From an uncultured Prevotellaceae bacterium (GTDB lineage: Bacteria > Bacteroidota > Bacteroidia > Bacteroidales > Muribaculaceae), in NCBI GenBank assembly GCA_900319525.1, contig ONOU01000005.1, positions 1 through 64,000 on the forward strand: a DNA stretch of 64,000 nucleotides, read 5' to 3'. Of this stretch, positions 55,907 to 64,000 are shown in pieces; position 1 is the first letter of the stretch, and the number at the start of each line of letters is the position of its first letter. Below the pieces are notes generated by a model. The model saw only the letters and a program-made list of their open reading frames with translations, did not search any database and was not told the origin of the DNA. A program made the position numbers and the translations under genes.

Positions 55907-55914
55907 CAAAGGTA
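55907..55914 (-). promoter_or_regulatory. -7 box of the glycogen operon
   Basis: Minus-strand TACCTTTG matches TAnnTTTG about 32 bp before the synthase ATG, with TTTG roughly 16 bp upstream as a possible -33 box. Confidence 0.6.
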
Positions 55915-56091
55915 CAAAAAAATCCTCAAATTTCGGTCTGTTTCAACGAATTATCTGATGCATTTAATGCAATCGATTACCTATTCGATGCCACAGAGTC
56001 AGGAAAACGACCGGAATGGCAGCAAAAAAAATGGCGCGGGGCAATCACTGCTTCGCGCCATCAATCCATATTATTAACCCATAAAAATCTA

Positions 56092-58017
56092 TTACTTTAC
56101 TTCTTCGTAAGTGGTGTCTTCGACATTGTCGCCACCCTGGTTGCCGCCCTGCTGGGGACCGCCCTGGAAGCCTGCGCCACCCATGTTGCTGGGATCAAAG
56201 CCTGCACCGGGCTGGCCTTGTGCGCCACCGGCCTGCTGATACATCTTCTCGAACAGCGAGTTCAACTCGGCAGTTGCCGTGTCGATGGCAGCCAGATCCT
56301 GGCTCTTGTGAGCGTCCTTCAGTTTATTCAGGGCACCCTCGATCTGACCCTTGATGTCGGCGGGCAGCTTGTCGCCGCTGTCCTTGAGCACCTTCTCGGT
56401 CTGGAAGATGAGGGCGTCGGCGCCGTTGATCTTGTCGATGCGTTCCTTCTCGGCGGCATCGGCAGCGGCGTTGGCCGTGGCCTCGTCCTTCATGCGCTGG
56501 ATCTCGGCGTCGCTCAGGCCGCTGGAGGCCTCGATGCGGATGCTCTGCTCCTTGCCGGTAGCCTTATCCTTGGCGCTGACGTTCATGATACCGTTGGCAT
56601 CGACCTCAAAGGTCACCTCGATCTGCGGGATGCCGCGGGGAGCGGGAGCGATGCCATCCAGGTGGAAGCGGCCCAGCGTCTTGCAGTCCTTAGCCATGGG
56701 ACGCTCGCCTTGCAGCACGTGGATCTCCACCTCGGGCTGATTGTCGGCAGCGGTCGAGAAGACCTGGCTGCGGCGGGCGGGAATGGTGGTGTTAGCCTCG
56801 ATGAGCTTGGTCATCACGCCACCCAGTGTCTCGATACCCACGCTCAGGGGCACAACGTCGAGCAGCAGCACGTCCTTGACGTCGCCGGTGAGCACACCGC
56901 CCTGGATGGCGGCACCCACAGCCACTACCTCATCGGGGTTGACACCCTTGGACGGAGCCTTGCCGAAGAACTTCTCTACAATCTGCTGAACGGCGGGGAT
57001 ACGGGTCGAACCGCCCACGAGGATCACCTCGTTGATGTCGCTGGTGCTCAGGCCGGCATCCTGGAGGGCCTTGCGGCAGGGCTCGATGGTGCTCTGGATC
57101 AGGTCGTCACACAGCTGCTCAAACTTGGCGCGTGACAGCGTCTTTACCAGGTGCTTGGGCATGCCGTCGAGCTGGGTGATATAGGGCAGGTTGATCTCGG
57201 TGCTGGTCGAGCTCGAGAGCTCGATCTTGGCCTTCTCGGCAGCCTCCTTCAGGCGCTGCAGGGCCATGGGATCCTTGCGCAGGTCCACGCCGTTCTCCTG
57301 CTGGAACTCCTCGGCGAGCCATGTGATGATGCGCTGATCGAAGTCATCGCCGCCCAGGTGGGTGTCACCATTGGTGGCCTTTACCTCAAACACGCCGTCG
57401 CCCAGTTCAAGGATCGAAATATCAAATGTACCGCCACCCAGGTCAAACACGGCAATCCTCTTGTCGCTGTTGTCCTTGTCCAGGCCGTAGGCCAGAGCGG
57501 CTGCGGTGGGCTCGTTAACGATGCGCTGCACCTTCAGGCCGGCAACCTCACCAGCCTCCTTGGTGGCCTTGCGCTGAGCGTCGTTGAAGTAGGCAGGCAC
57601 GGTGATGACGGCCTCGTCAACGGTGGTGCCCAGGTAATCCTCGGCAGTCTTCTTCATCTTCTGGAGAATCATGGCCGAAATCTCTTGCGGGGTGTACTGG
57701 CGGCCTGCAATCTCAACGCGGGGCTGGTTGCTGCCGTTGTTCACCACCTTGTAGGGCATGCGCTCCACATCCTTGAGGACGTGGTCATACTGCTCGCCCA
57801 TGAAACGCTTGATAGAAAATACGGTACCCGTGGGGTTCATGATGGCCTGACGCTTTGCGGGGTCACCCACGATGCGCTCGCCGCCATCCTTGAATGCAAC
57901 TACCGAAGGTGTCGTGTTCCTGCCTTCGCTGTTGGGAATCACAACAGGCTTGGAGCCTTCCAGAACCGAAACACACGAGTTAGTTGTTCCTAAATCGATA
58001 CCAATAATCTTACCCAT
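56092..58017 (-). CDS. dnaK: Chaperone DnaK (Hsp70)
   Basis: A 641-aa chaperone of full length. The N-terminal ATPase begins [20 protein letters not shown] and includes [16 protein letters not shown] near 195 and [18 protein letters not shown] near 335. The substrate domain has [19 protein letters not shown] lid follows and the tail ends TTYEEVK after a Gly/Gln-rich linker ([11 protein letters not shown]). It binds unfolded proteins with DnaJ and GrpE, neither of which is next to it here. A sigma-54-type promoter and a nested palindrome lie upstream. Confidence 0.97.
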   Translation of the reverse strand: MGKIIGIDLGTTNSCVSVLEGSKPVVIPNSEGRNTTPSVVAFKDGGERIVGDPAKRQAIMNPTGTVFSIKRFMGEQYDHVLKDVERMPYKVVNNGSNQPRVEIAGRQYTPQEISAMILQKMKKTAEDYLGTTVDEAVITVPAYFNDAQRKATKEAGEVAGLKVQRIVNEPTAAALAYGLDKDNSDKRIAVFDLGGGTFDISILELGDGVFEVKATNGDTHLGGDDFDQRIITWLAEEFQQENGVDLRKDPMALQRLKEAAEKAKIELSSSTSTEINLPYITQLDGMPKHLVKTLSRAKFEQLCDDLIQSTIEPCRKALQDAGLSTSDINEVILVGGSTRIPAVQQIVEKFFGKAPSKGVNPDEVVAVGAAIQGGVLTGDVKDVLLLDVVPLSVGIETLGGVMTKLIEANTTIPARRSQVFSTAADNQPEVEIHVLQGERPMAKDCKTLGRFHLDGIAPAPRGIPQIEVTFEVDANGIMNVSAKDKATGKEQSIRIEASSGLSDAEIQRMKDEATANAAADAAEKERIDKINGADALIFQTEKVLKDSGDKLPADIKGQIEGALNKLKDAHKSQDLAAIDTATAELNSLFEKMYQQAGGAQGQPGAGFDPSNMGGAGFQGGPQQGGNQGGDNVEDTTYEEVK

Positions 58018-58156
58018 AATTAAATCTCTCTTTCTTTTTTATGTTTTTAATGTTGTTAATTCTATTTTTTAGTTCTTAGTTTTAAGTTGTGAGTTTTAAG
58101 TTGGATTACCATCGCCTAAAACCTAAAGCCTAAAACCAAAAGTCCAAAACCTATTC
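58018..58156 (-). repeat. dnaK leader with tandem AT-rich repeats
   Basis: The predicted dnaK leader of about 130 bases has two repeat blocks. Read on the minus strand, GTTTTAGGCTTTAG-like 7-mers run at about 58110-58150 and AACTTAAAACT occurs twice at a 14-bp period at about 58070-58100. No gene is present. Confidence 0.6.
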
Positions 58157-58172
58157 TGCAAACGGTATGCCA
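58157..58172 (-). promoter_or_regulatory. Sigma-54-type promoter of dnaK
   Basis: The minus strand reads TGGCATACCGTTTGCA. GG and GC stand at the exact sigma-54 spacing and TGGCA and TTGCA match consensus. The expected transcript start is near 58146. Confidence 0.55.
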
Positions 58173-58176
58173 AAAG

Positions 58177-58209
58177 TGACAGGCTGACACATTGTCAGCA
58201 ATTCTGTCA
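58177..58209. promoter_or_regulatory. Nested palindrome upstream of the dnaK promoter
   Basis: Inner arms CTGACA (58184-58189) and TGTCAG (58193-58198) are perfect with a 3-bp spacer. Outer half-sites TGACAG (58177-58182) and CTGTCA (58204-58209) flank them. Four half-sites at this spacing suggest a dimeric regulator immediately upstream of the promoter. Confidence 0.55.
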
Positions 58210-58263
58210 GTGCAATGAGGCATCCACATCACTGGTGACCTGATTTTTCTTGAAAAACGGCCA

Positions 58264-58290
58264 TTTGTTTTCATTTTTTTGTTACCTTTG
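58264..58290 (+). promoter_or_regulatory. Promoter of the udk operon
   Basis: TACCTTTG (58283-58290) matches the -7 box. TTTG at 58264-58267 is a possible -33 element at a slightly short distance. The ATG is 42 bp downstream. Confidence 0.6.
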
Positions 58291-58332
58291 CACAAAAGAA
58301 ACAAGTGTGAACTTTTAAATCAAGTTAATATT

Positions 58333-58956
58333 ATGATTATCATCGGTATTGCCGGCGGTACCGGCTCAGGTAAAACCACAGTAGTGCGTAAGATCATGGA
58401 ACGTCTGCCCGAGGGCGAAGTGGGAGTGATTTCACAGGATTCTTATTACAAGGATTCCAGTCATGTCCCCGCCGAGGAGCGTCAAAACATCAACTTTGAC
58501 GAGCCGGCCGCCTTCGACTGGAACCTGCTGCTGGAGCACGTCAAGATGCTCAAGCGCGGCGAGTCGATCGAGATGCCCACCTACAGCTACCTGACCTGCT
58601 CCCGCCAGAAGGAGACCGTCCCCATGGGCCCGCACGACGTGGTGCTCATCGAGGGCATTATGGCCCTGAGCGACGCCCGACTGAGGAAGATGATGGACAT
58701 CAAGGTGTTTGTCGATGCCGACGGTGACGACCGATTGATCCGCGTCATCTCGCGAGACTGCATCGAGCGCGGACGCACCGCCCAGGCCGTGATCGACCGC
58801 TACCAGCGCGTGCTCAAACCCATGCACCAGCTGCACATCGAGCCGACCAAGAAGTTTGCCAACATCATCATCCCCGAGGGCGGTAACAACGAGGTGGCCA
58901 TCAACCTGATTACCGACTACATCAAGGGTCGCCTGACCACCAACAAGAAGAAATGA
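58333..58956 (+). CDS. udk: Uridine kinase
   Basis: A 207-aa cytosolic kinase that phosphorylates uridine and cytidine in pyrimidine salvage. The start [18 protein letters not shown] is the normal one, with Walker A GGTGSGKT at residues 8-15; the longer frame upstream overlaps the promoter. [21 protein letters not shown] and [11 protein letters not shown] are family motifs for the nucleoside site. Its stop overlaps the lptB start by 4 bp (ATGA), so the two are coupled. Confidence 0.94.
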   Translation: MIIIGIAGGTGSGKTTVVRKIMERLPEGEVGVISQDSYYKDSSHVPAEERQNINFDEPAAFDWNLLLEHVKMLKRGESIEMPTYSYLTCSRQKETVPMGPHDVVLIEGIMALSDARLRKMMDIKVFVDADGDDRLIRVISRDCIERGRTAQAVIDRYQRVLKPMHQLHIEPTKKFANIIIPEGGNNEVAINLITDYIKGRLTTNKKK

Positions 58957-59807
58957 AATTACCCTGGCAACACAACAGCAAGCCAGCACAGGACGACGGC
59001 AAGAACAGCGTCAAGCCCAGTGACAAGGCAACCGTGGCCAGGCTCAAAGCGTCGGGCGACGAGGGAACGCTTGTGCTGAGCACCGACAATCTGGTGAAGA
59101 AATACCGCCAGCGCACGGTGGTCAATCATGTGTCCATCAATGTGCATCAGGGCGAGATCGTGGGACTGCTGGGGCCTAACGGCGCCGGCAAGACGACGAC
59201 TTTCTATATGACTACGGGACTGGTCACCCCCAACGAGGGGCGCGTGTTCCTCAACGATGTCGATATCACCACCCTACCCGTCTATCGCCGTGCACAGCTG
59301 GGCGTGGGATACCTGCCGCAGGAGGCATCGGTATTCCGCACGTTGAGTGTCGAGGACAACATCCGCACTATCCTGGAGATGACAGACCTCACGCCTGCCG
59401 AGCAAAAGGACCGTCTGGAGCAGCTCATCAGCGAGTTCCACTTGCAGAAGGTGCGCAAGAACCTGGGTAACCGTCTGTCGGGTGGCGAGCGCCGCCGCAC
59501 CGAGATCGCCCGCGGCCTGGCCATCAATCCGCACTTCATCATGCTGGACGAGCCCTTTGCCGGTGTGGACCCTATCGCCGTGGAGGATATCCAGAGCATC
59601 GTCTATAGCCTCAAGAGCAAGAACATCGGTATCCTCATCACCGACCACAATGCCCCCGAGACACTGAGCATCACCGACAGGGCCTACCTGCTGTTTGAGG
59701 GCAAGATCCTGTTCCAGGGCACCAGCGAGGAGCTGGCCGTGAACCCCACGGTGCGCGACAAGTACCTGGGACACAACTTCGTCTTCCGCCGCAAGAAATT
59801 TGACTAA
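58953..59807 (+). CDS. lptB: LptB, ATPase of the LPS export transporter
   Basis: A 284-aa ABC ATPase. Walker [17 protein letters not shown] is near residues 72-87, the signature [15 protein letters not shown] near 175-190 and Walker [17 protein letters not shown] follows. The [10 protein letters not shown] wording is typical of LptB. About 40 extra residues at the N-terminus are polar and low in complexity, beyond the usual length. It powers LPS extraction with LptF/G (one candidate is at 36530) and LptC. It is coupled to udk by ATGA and followed after 15 bp by nadD. Confidence 0.94.
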   Translation: MKLPWQHNSKPAQDDGKNSVKPSDKATVARLKASGDEGTLVLSTDNLVKKYRQRTVVNHVSINVHQGEIVGLLGPNGAGKTTTFYMTTGLVTPNEGRVFLNDVDITTLPVYRRAQLGVGYLPQEASVFRTLSVEDNIRTILEMTDLTPAEQKDRLEQLISEFHLQKVRKNLGNRLSGGERRRTEIARGLAINPHFIMLDEPFAGVDPIAVEDIQSIVYSLKSKNIGILITDHNAPETLSITDRAYLLFEGKILFQGTSEELAVNPTVRDKYLGHNFVFRRKKFD

Positions 59808-59822
59808 TCTGGTTTTATTGAG

Positions 59823-60416
59823 ATGAAAATCGGGATCTTTGGCGGGTCGTTCAACCCGATACACAGTGGCCATGCCATCATCGCGCACCACATCATCACG
59901 AGTGGTGCTGTGGACCGGCTGTGGCTCATGGTGTCGCCCGTCAACCCGTTGAAGGCCGACCACGAGCGACAGGTGGCCGACACCGACCGCCTGCGCATGG
60001 CAGAGATGGTGACCCGACCCCTGGAGAATGTCGAGACCTCGGCATTTGAGTTCACGATGCCCAAGCCGTCTTACACCATCGACACGCTCAACGCCCTGCA
60101 AGCCAAGTTCCCTGATGACGAGCTGTATCTGGTCATCGGTGCCGACAACTGGACCGTGTTTGACCGCTGGCGCAACAGCGAGGAGATCCTGGCCAAATAC
60201 CACGTGTTGATCTATCCTCGACTGGGCCACGACGTCGTGATTCCCGAGGCGCTGTGCGACCGAGTGACGCTGGTCAACGCCCCCATCATCGAGTTGTCCT
60301 CGACCACAGTGCGCGAGCGCCTGGCCCACGGACTGAGCGTGCGCTACTATGTCCCCGACGAAGTATTAGGCTATATTGAACGAAAAGGACTTTATAGAAC
60401 AGGGTCTAGGGTCTAG
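59823..60416 (+). CDS. nadD: Nicotinate-nucleotide adenylyltransferase
   Basis: A 197-aa enzyme of NAD synthesis that joins nicotinate mononucleotide and ATP. The start MKIGIFGGSFNPIHSGH carries the nucleotidyltransferase GxFxPxHxGH motif. VIGADNWTVFDRW near 106-118 and IELSSTTVRERL near 157-168 (the ISSTxIR motif) complete it. Its last codons (TGSRV) are written by the first units of a GGGTCTA repeat that continues past the stop. Confidence 0.95.
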   Translation: MKIGIFGGSFNPIHSGHAIIAHHIITSGAVDRLWLMVSPVNPLKADHERQVADTDRLRMAEMVTRPLENVETSAFEFTMPKPSYTIDTLNALQAKFPDDELYLVIGADNWTVFDRWRNSEEILAKYHVLIYPRLGHDVVIPEALCDRVTLVNAPIIELSSTTVRERLAHGLSVRYYVPDEVLGYIERKGLYRTGSRV

Positions 60417-60437
60417 AGTTTAGGGTCTAGGGGTTAG
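60402..60437. repeat. GGGTCTA-type short repeats at the end of nadD
   Basis: About five units of GGGTCTA and close variants (GAGTTTA, GGGGTTA) span the nadD stop codon and the gap behind it. Confidence 0.7.
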
Positions 60438-60447
60438 AGGTTTATAA

Positions 60448-60479
60448 TAAAGGTATAAAGGTATAAAGGTATAAAGGTT
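60448..60479. repeat. Four 8-bp units directly before the DUF5063 gene
   Basis: TAAAGGTA occurs at 60448, 60456 and 60464, and as TAAAGGTT at 60472. The array ends 7 bp before the ATG at 60487, so each unit contributes an AAAGG that could act as a ribosome-binding site. Confidence 0.8.
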
Positions 60480-60486
60480 AATCATA

Positions 60487-60987
60487 ATGGAGAAATTGAC
60501 ACCTAATGAACTGGCGTTTATCGCCCTGGCCAATGAATACTGCCATGCGCTGGAAAACGCGTTGGACAATGAGTCACGGGAGGAATTCGTGGGCAAGATG
60601 CTCAAGCTGCTGCCCCGCCTGTATATCACCATGGGCGACCTGGAGAGGGACCCCTACACCGATGCCTATATCGAATCGGCTCTCGAAGAGGACGTCTATG
60701 ACATGGTGCGCGACCGTGTGGCCCAGGTCATGGCCGAGGAAGACATCTACCTGGAAGTGTTCGTCGAGGACATGAAATACAGCGACACGCCCATCTCGGC
60801 ATCCATCTCCGAGAACCTGGCCGACCTGTACCAGGAATTCTTCAACCTCATCCACTCGGTGCAGGATGCCCTCACCGAGACCCAGCACGAGATGCTGTGC
60901 CAGTGCAGGATTAATGCCGAGAACTACTGGGGACAGACCCTTTGCAACGTCCTCAGGGCACTGAATGCCGCATACTATGTGCAGTGA
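60487..60987 (+). CDS. DUF5063-like protein
   Basis: A 166-aa acidic, all-helical cytosolic protein (FIALANEYCHALENALDN; MLKLLPRLYITMGDL; NLADLYQEFFNLIHSVQD). It resembles the DUF5063 family found across Bacteroidota, function unknown. It lies between nadD and an aminopeptidase gene. The repeat array in front of the start may affect translation. Confidence 0.7.
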   Translation: MEKLTPNELAFIALANEYCHALENALDNESREEFVGKMLKLLPRLYITMGDLERDPYTDAYIESALEEDVYDMVRDRVAQVMAEEDIYLEVFVEDMKYSDTPISASISENLADLYQEFFNLIHSVQDALTETQHEMLCQCRINAENYWGQTLCNVLRALNAAYYVQ

Positions 60988-61031
60988 CCGAAAACGAAAT
61001 CAACCAAACGTAATATAAAACACAAGAAGAC

Positions 61032-62330
61032 ATGAAAGAGACCAACCCATACGTGAGCTCCCTGCTGGAGTTCCTCGATAACAGCCCCTGCAACTTCCTG
61101 GCAGTGGACACCGTCAAGAGAATCCTGACCGACAACGGCTTCAAGGAGAAGAAAATCGATGACAAGATGACAGCCAAGGCCGGCGACAAGTTCTTCTTTA
61201 CCAAGAACGACAGCGCCATCTTTGCCGTGCAGGTGGGCAAGAAGAAACCTGCCGAGACGGGCTTCAAGATCATTGCGGCACACAGCGACTCACCCTGCTT
61301 CCGCATCAAGCCCGCCAGCGAGATTCCCGGCGACGGTGGCATCCTGCGCCTGAACACCGAGGTCTATGGTGGCCCCATCCTCTACACCTGGTTTGACCGC
61401 CCCCTGTCACTGGCAGGACGCGTGTTGCTCAAGGGCAAGGACGCCTTGCACCCTGTGACCAAGCTCATCAAGATTGACCGCCCGCTCATGTGCATCTCTC
61501 ACCTGGCCATCCACTTCAACCGCGCCGTCAACGAGGGCAACAAGCTCTCGAAGCAGAAGGACATGCTGCCCATCCTAGCCAAGATCAACAAGGACATGGA
61601 GTGGCGCAATACCCTGCTCAACCTGGTGGCCGACGAGCTGCAGGTCGAGGCAGCGGACATCATCGACTTTGACTTGATGCTCTATGACGTGAGCAAGGCG
61701 AGCCTCTTTGGCCTGAACAACGAGTTCATCTCGGCCGGACGTCTCGACGACCTGAGCATGGTGCATGCCGCCATCACGGCCATCACCGAGGCCCAGGACA
61801 AGGAAGCCACCCTCGTGGCAGCCATCTTTGACAACGAGGAGACAGGCAGCGGCACCAAGCAGGGCGCACACTCACCCGTGCTGGGCAACATGCTGCTCAG
61901 GCTTGTCATGGCGCTGGGTGGCGACTTTGAGGACTATGGACGCGCCGTTCACCGTTCATTCATGGTGTCGGCCGACAATGCCCACGCATTCCATCCCAAC
62001 TATGCCGAGAAATATGACCCGACCAACCATCCCGCCCTGGGCGGCGGCCCGTGCATCAAGGTGAACGCCAACTGCAAGTACATGAGCGACGCCCACTCGG
62101 CAGCGATCTTCAAGAGCCTGTGTGAGCAGGCTGGCGCCCCGTTCCAGTACTTTGTGAACCACAGCGACGTGGCTGGCGGATCGACCCTGGGCAACATCCT
62201 CACGGGACAGATGGACATCGAGGGCGTGGACGTGGGCAATCCCGTGCTGGCGATGCACTCGGTGCGCGAGACCGGCTCCTGTGACGACCACGTGAACATG
62301 ATCAAGGTGATGAAACAATTCTTTGCCTAA
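61032..62330 (+). CDS. M18-family aminopeptidase
   Basis: A 432-aa cytosolic zinc aminopeptidase. Metal and catalytic residues are visible in KIIAAHSDSPCFRIKP near 79-94 (first His and Asp), in AIFDNEETGSGTKQGA near 264-279 (glutamate pair) and in FVNHSDVAGGSTLGNI near 377-392, with FMVSADNAHAFHPNY near 312-326. This is the aspartyl aminopeptidase (M18) pattern. It removes N-terminal residues from peptides, often acidic ones. Full length. Confidence 0.92.
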   Translation: MKETNPYVSSLLEFLDNSPCNFLAVDTVKRILTDNGFKEKKIDDKMTAKAGDKFFFTKNDSAIFAVQVGKKKPAETGFKIIAAHSDSPCFRIKPASEIPGDGGILRLNTEVYGGPILYTWFDRPLSLAGRVLLKGKDALHPVTKLIKIDRPLMCISHLAIHFNRAVNEGNKLSKQKDMLPILAKINKDMEWRNTLLNLVADELQVEAADIIDFDLMLYDVSKASLFGLNNEFISAGRLDDLSMVHAAITAITEAQDKEATLVAAIFDNEETGSGTKQGAHSPVLGNMLLRLVMALGGDFEDYGRAVHRSFMVSADNAHAFHPNYAEKYDPTNHPALGGGPCIKVNANCKYMSDAHSAAIFKSLCEQAGAPFQYFVNHSDVAGGSTLGNILTGQMDIEGVDVGNPVLAMHSVRETGSCDDHVNMIKVMKQFFA

Positions 62331-62339
62331 AACAAACCT

Positions 62340-62411
62340 CACGCCAGAGACGCGAAGGCGCTAAGTATTGTATTAATTAAAAAAGACTTTGCGGCTGAGC
62401 GACTTAGCGTG
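62340..62411. repeat. Imperfect palindromic REP-like element
   Basis: The element begins CACGCCAGAGACGCG and its complement begins CACGCTAAGTCGCTC. Inner CGCTAAG and CTTAGCG are perfect arms. A TA-rich centre (TTAATTAAAAAAG) separates them. It fills the gap before the ABC-F gene. Similar CACGC-GCTAAG palindromes are dispersed in many bacterial genomes. Confidence 0.5.
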
Positions 62412-62433
62412 GGATTAGCATAATGACTGGGGT

Positions 62434-64000
62434 ATGGTAAGTTACTTGCAGGTTGAAGGCTTGAGCAAGGCGTTTGGCGTCGATGTGCTCTTCGAGGATC
62501 TGACCTTCGGTGTCGCCGAGGGTGAGAAAATCGGCCTTATTGCCAAAAACGGCACGGGCAAATCTACCCTACTCGACATTCTGGCAGGCATCGCTTCACA
62601 GGACAGCGGCACGGTCATCTACCGCAACAACCTGCGCGTGGGCTATCTGCCCCAGCTGCCTGACCTGGGAGGCGCAAGCACCGTGCTCGACGCGTGTCTG
62701 CACGGCGACGACCCGCGCTCGGGAGCCATTCATGACTATGAAGAGGCCCTGCGCACGGGCGACAGCGACGCCATGACGGCAGCCATCCAGGCGATGGATG
62801 CCAATGTGGCATGGGACTATGAGGAACGCTTCAAGCAGATCCTCACCCAACTCAAGATCACCGACTACAACCAGCCGGTCAAGGAGCTGAGCGGCGGCCA
62901 GGTCAAGCGTGTGGCACTGGCCCGACTGCTCATCGACGAGCCCCAGATGCTCATCCTCGACGAGCCCACCAACCACCTGGACATCGACATGATCGAGTGG
63001 CTGGAAAACTACCTGCAACGCAGCCGCGTCACGTTGCTGATGGTGACCCACGACCGCTACTTCCTGGACAACATCTGCAACCGCATCCTGGAGATGGACC
63101 AGCACAGCATCTTCTCCTACAGCGGCAACTACAACTACTACCTGGAGAAGCGCGCCGAGCGCATCGAGGCACAGAACGCCCAGGTGGAGCGCGCCCGCAA
63201 CCTGCTGCGCACCGAGCTCGACTGGATGCGCCGCCAGCCACAGGCACGCGCCCACAAGGCGCAATACCGCATCGACGCCTTCTATGACCTGCAGGAGCGG
63301 GCCCAGCAACGGCGAGATGACGGCGAGGTGGAGCTGAACGTGAAGAGCGCCTACATCGGCAAGAAGATTTTCACGGCCCACCACGTGAGCAAGCGCTACG
63401 GCGACAAGGTGATTCTGGACGATTTCAACTACACGTTTGCCCGCTACGAGAAACTGGGCATCGTGGGCGACAACGGCGTGGGCAAGACCACCTTCATCAA
63501 GTTGCTGCTCGACATCGTCAAGCCCGACAGTGGCTACTTTGAGATCGGCGAGACGGTGAAGTTTGCCCACTATAGCCAGGAGGGGATGAAATTTGACGAG
63601 GGCAAACGCGTGATCGATGCCGTGCGTGACGTGGCCGAGTACATCTACTTTGACGAGAAGCACCACTACACCGCCATGGCCTGGCTCAACCATTTCCTGT
63701 TCTCGCCGCAAGACCAGCAGAAGTTCATCGCCAAACTGAGCGGCGGCGAGCGCCGCAGGCTCTACCTGGCCATGGTGTTGATGACCAAGCCCAATTTCCT
63801 TATCCTCGACGAGCCGACCAACGACCTGGACATCTCCACGCTGGAGATTCTCGAGGAGTACCTGTCGCAGTTCAACGGATGCGTGATTATCGTGAGCCAC
63901 GACCGTTTCTTCATGGACCGCACGGTCGATCACACCTTTGTATTCACGGGGCAAGGACATGTCAAGGACTTCCCCGGCAACTACAGCGAGTACCGCGCCT
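62434..64000 (+). CDS. ABC-F family ATPase, truncated by the window edge
   Basis: At least 522 residues are visible, starting MVSYLQVEGLSKAFGVDV. There are two fused ABC domains without membrane segments: Walker A GLIAKNGTGKSTL near 34-46 and GIVGDNGVGKTTF near 343-355; signatures LSGGQVKRVALA near 153 and [12 protein letters not shown] near 434; Walker B LILDEPTNHLD and LILDEPTNDLD. The linker (ERARNLLRTELDWMRRQPQA) is the helical arm that reaches into the ribosome. It resembles Uup-type members. These proteins act on stalled ribosomes or, in other subfamilies, protect them from antibiotics; nothing here points to resistance. Confidence 0.92.
   Translation, partial: MVSYLQVEGLSKAFGVDVLFEDLTFGVAEGEKIGLIAKNGTGKSTLLDILAGIASQDSGTVIYRNNLRVGYLPQLPDLGGASTVLDACLHGDDPRSGAIHDYEEALRTGDSDAMTAAIQAMDANVAWDYEERFKQILTQLKITDYNQPVKELSGGQVKRVALARLLIDEPQMLILDEPTNHLDIDMIEWLENYLQRSRVTLLMVTHDRYFLDNICNRILEMDQHSIFSYSGNYNYYLEKRAERIEAQNAQVERARNLLRTELDWMRRQPQARAHKAQYRIDAFYDLQERAQQRRDDGEVELNVKSAYIGKKIFTAHHVSKRYGDKVILDDFNYTFARYEKLGIVGDNGVGKTTFIKLLLDIVKPDSGYFEIGETVKFAHYSQEGMKFDEGKRVIDAVRDVAEYIYFDEKHHYTAMAWLNHFLFSPQDQQKFIAKLSGGERRRLYLAMVLMTKPNFLILDEPTNDLDISTLEILEEYLSQFNGCVIIVSHDRFFMDRTVDHTFVFTGQGHVKDFPGNYSEYRA

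Noticed and set aside
58116-58304. 62-codon frame between dnaK and udk
   Set aside because: It runs across the promoters and palindrome of both genes and has no family features.
62596-63960. 454-codon open frame antisense to the ABC-F ATPase
   Set aside because: The ABC-F motifs on the plus strand are clear, and the antisense frame is a shadow of them.

Overview
The window is chromosomal DNA of an anaerobic gut-type Bacteroidales bacterium. The evidence is the many TAnnTTTG promoter boxes and AT-rich leaders without clear Shine-Dalgarno sequences, a T9SS-type C-terminal sorting tail, a TamL lipoprotein-TamB pair, a eukaryote-like GT3 glycogen synthase beside a short-type glucan phosphorylase, and DUF5063- and DUF3244-like proteins. 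Prevotellaceae or Muribaculaceae is my guess. No rRNA gene, intact tRNA gene or CRISPR array was seen.

Layout. (1) 1-12117 is an AT-rich accessory locus. A minus-strand series encodes a small DUF3244-like secreted protein whose signal peptide is frameshifted, a 1016-aa protein with a T9SS-type tail, a 2074-aa SpvB/TcB-like protein, and an RHS-type protein that continues the same fold after its own signal peptide and leaves the window. Divergent from it is a membrane-tethered TPR/coiled-coil protein with a possible C-terminal helix-turn-helix, the likely local regulator. (2) About 12130-28440 is a phage-derived island. It has a divergent XRE-type repressor, small early genes, a primase-helicase, a regular TGTGG repeat array that may be an origin, ArdA antirestriction, an AbiE-like toxin-antitoxin pair on the opposite strand, and a head/packaging module (ClpP-like protease, capsid, small and large terminase and accessory genes). 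No portal, recognisable complete tail, lysis genes or integrase can be identified. (3) 28472-64000 is mostly GC-richer core genome: isoprenoid synthesis (dxr), RseP, an RlmI-like methyltransferase, dipeptidyl peptidase III, an LptF/G permease, an HD hydrolase, a dockerin-tailed secreted nuclease, a ClpC-like unfoldase, TamL-TamB, glycogen phosphorylase and synthase, DnaK, uridine kinase, LptB, NadD, DUF5063, an M18 aminopeptidase and a truncated ABC-F ATPase.

The strongest leads are the Tc/RHS protein split into two separately secreted halves, the island that encodes capsids but no visible tail module (a degraded prophage or a capsid-forming satellite), the twelve-copy TGTGG array beside the primase, and sigma-54-type promoter matches before both clpC and dnaK. 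All functional statements rest on reading the sequence and on family knowledge; no database search was run.
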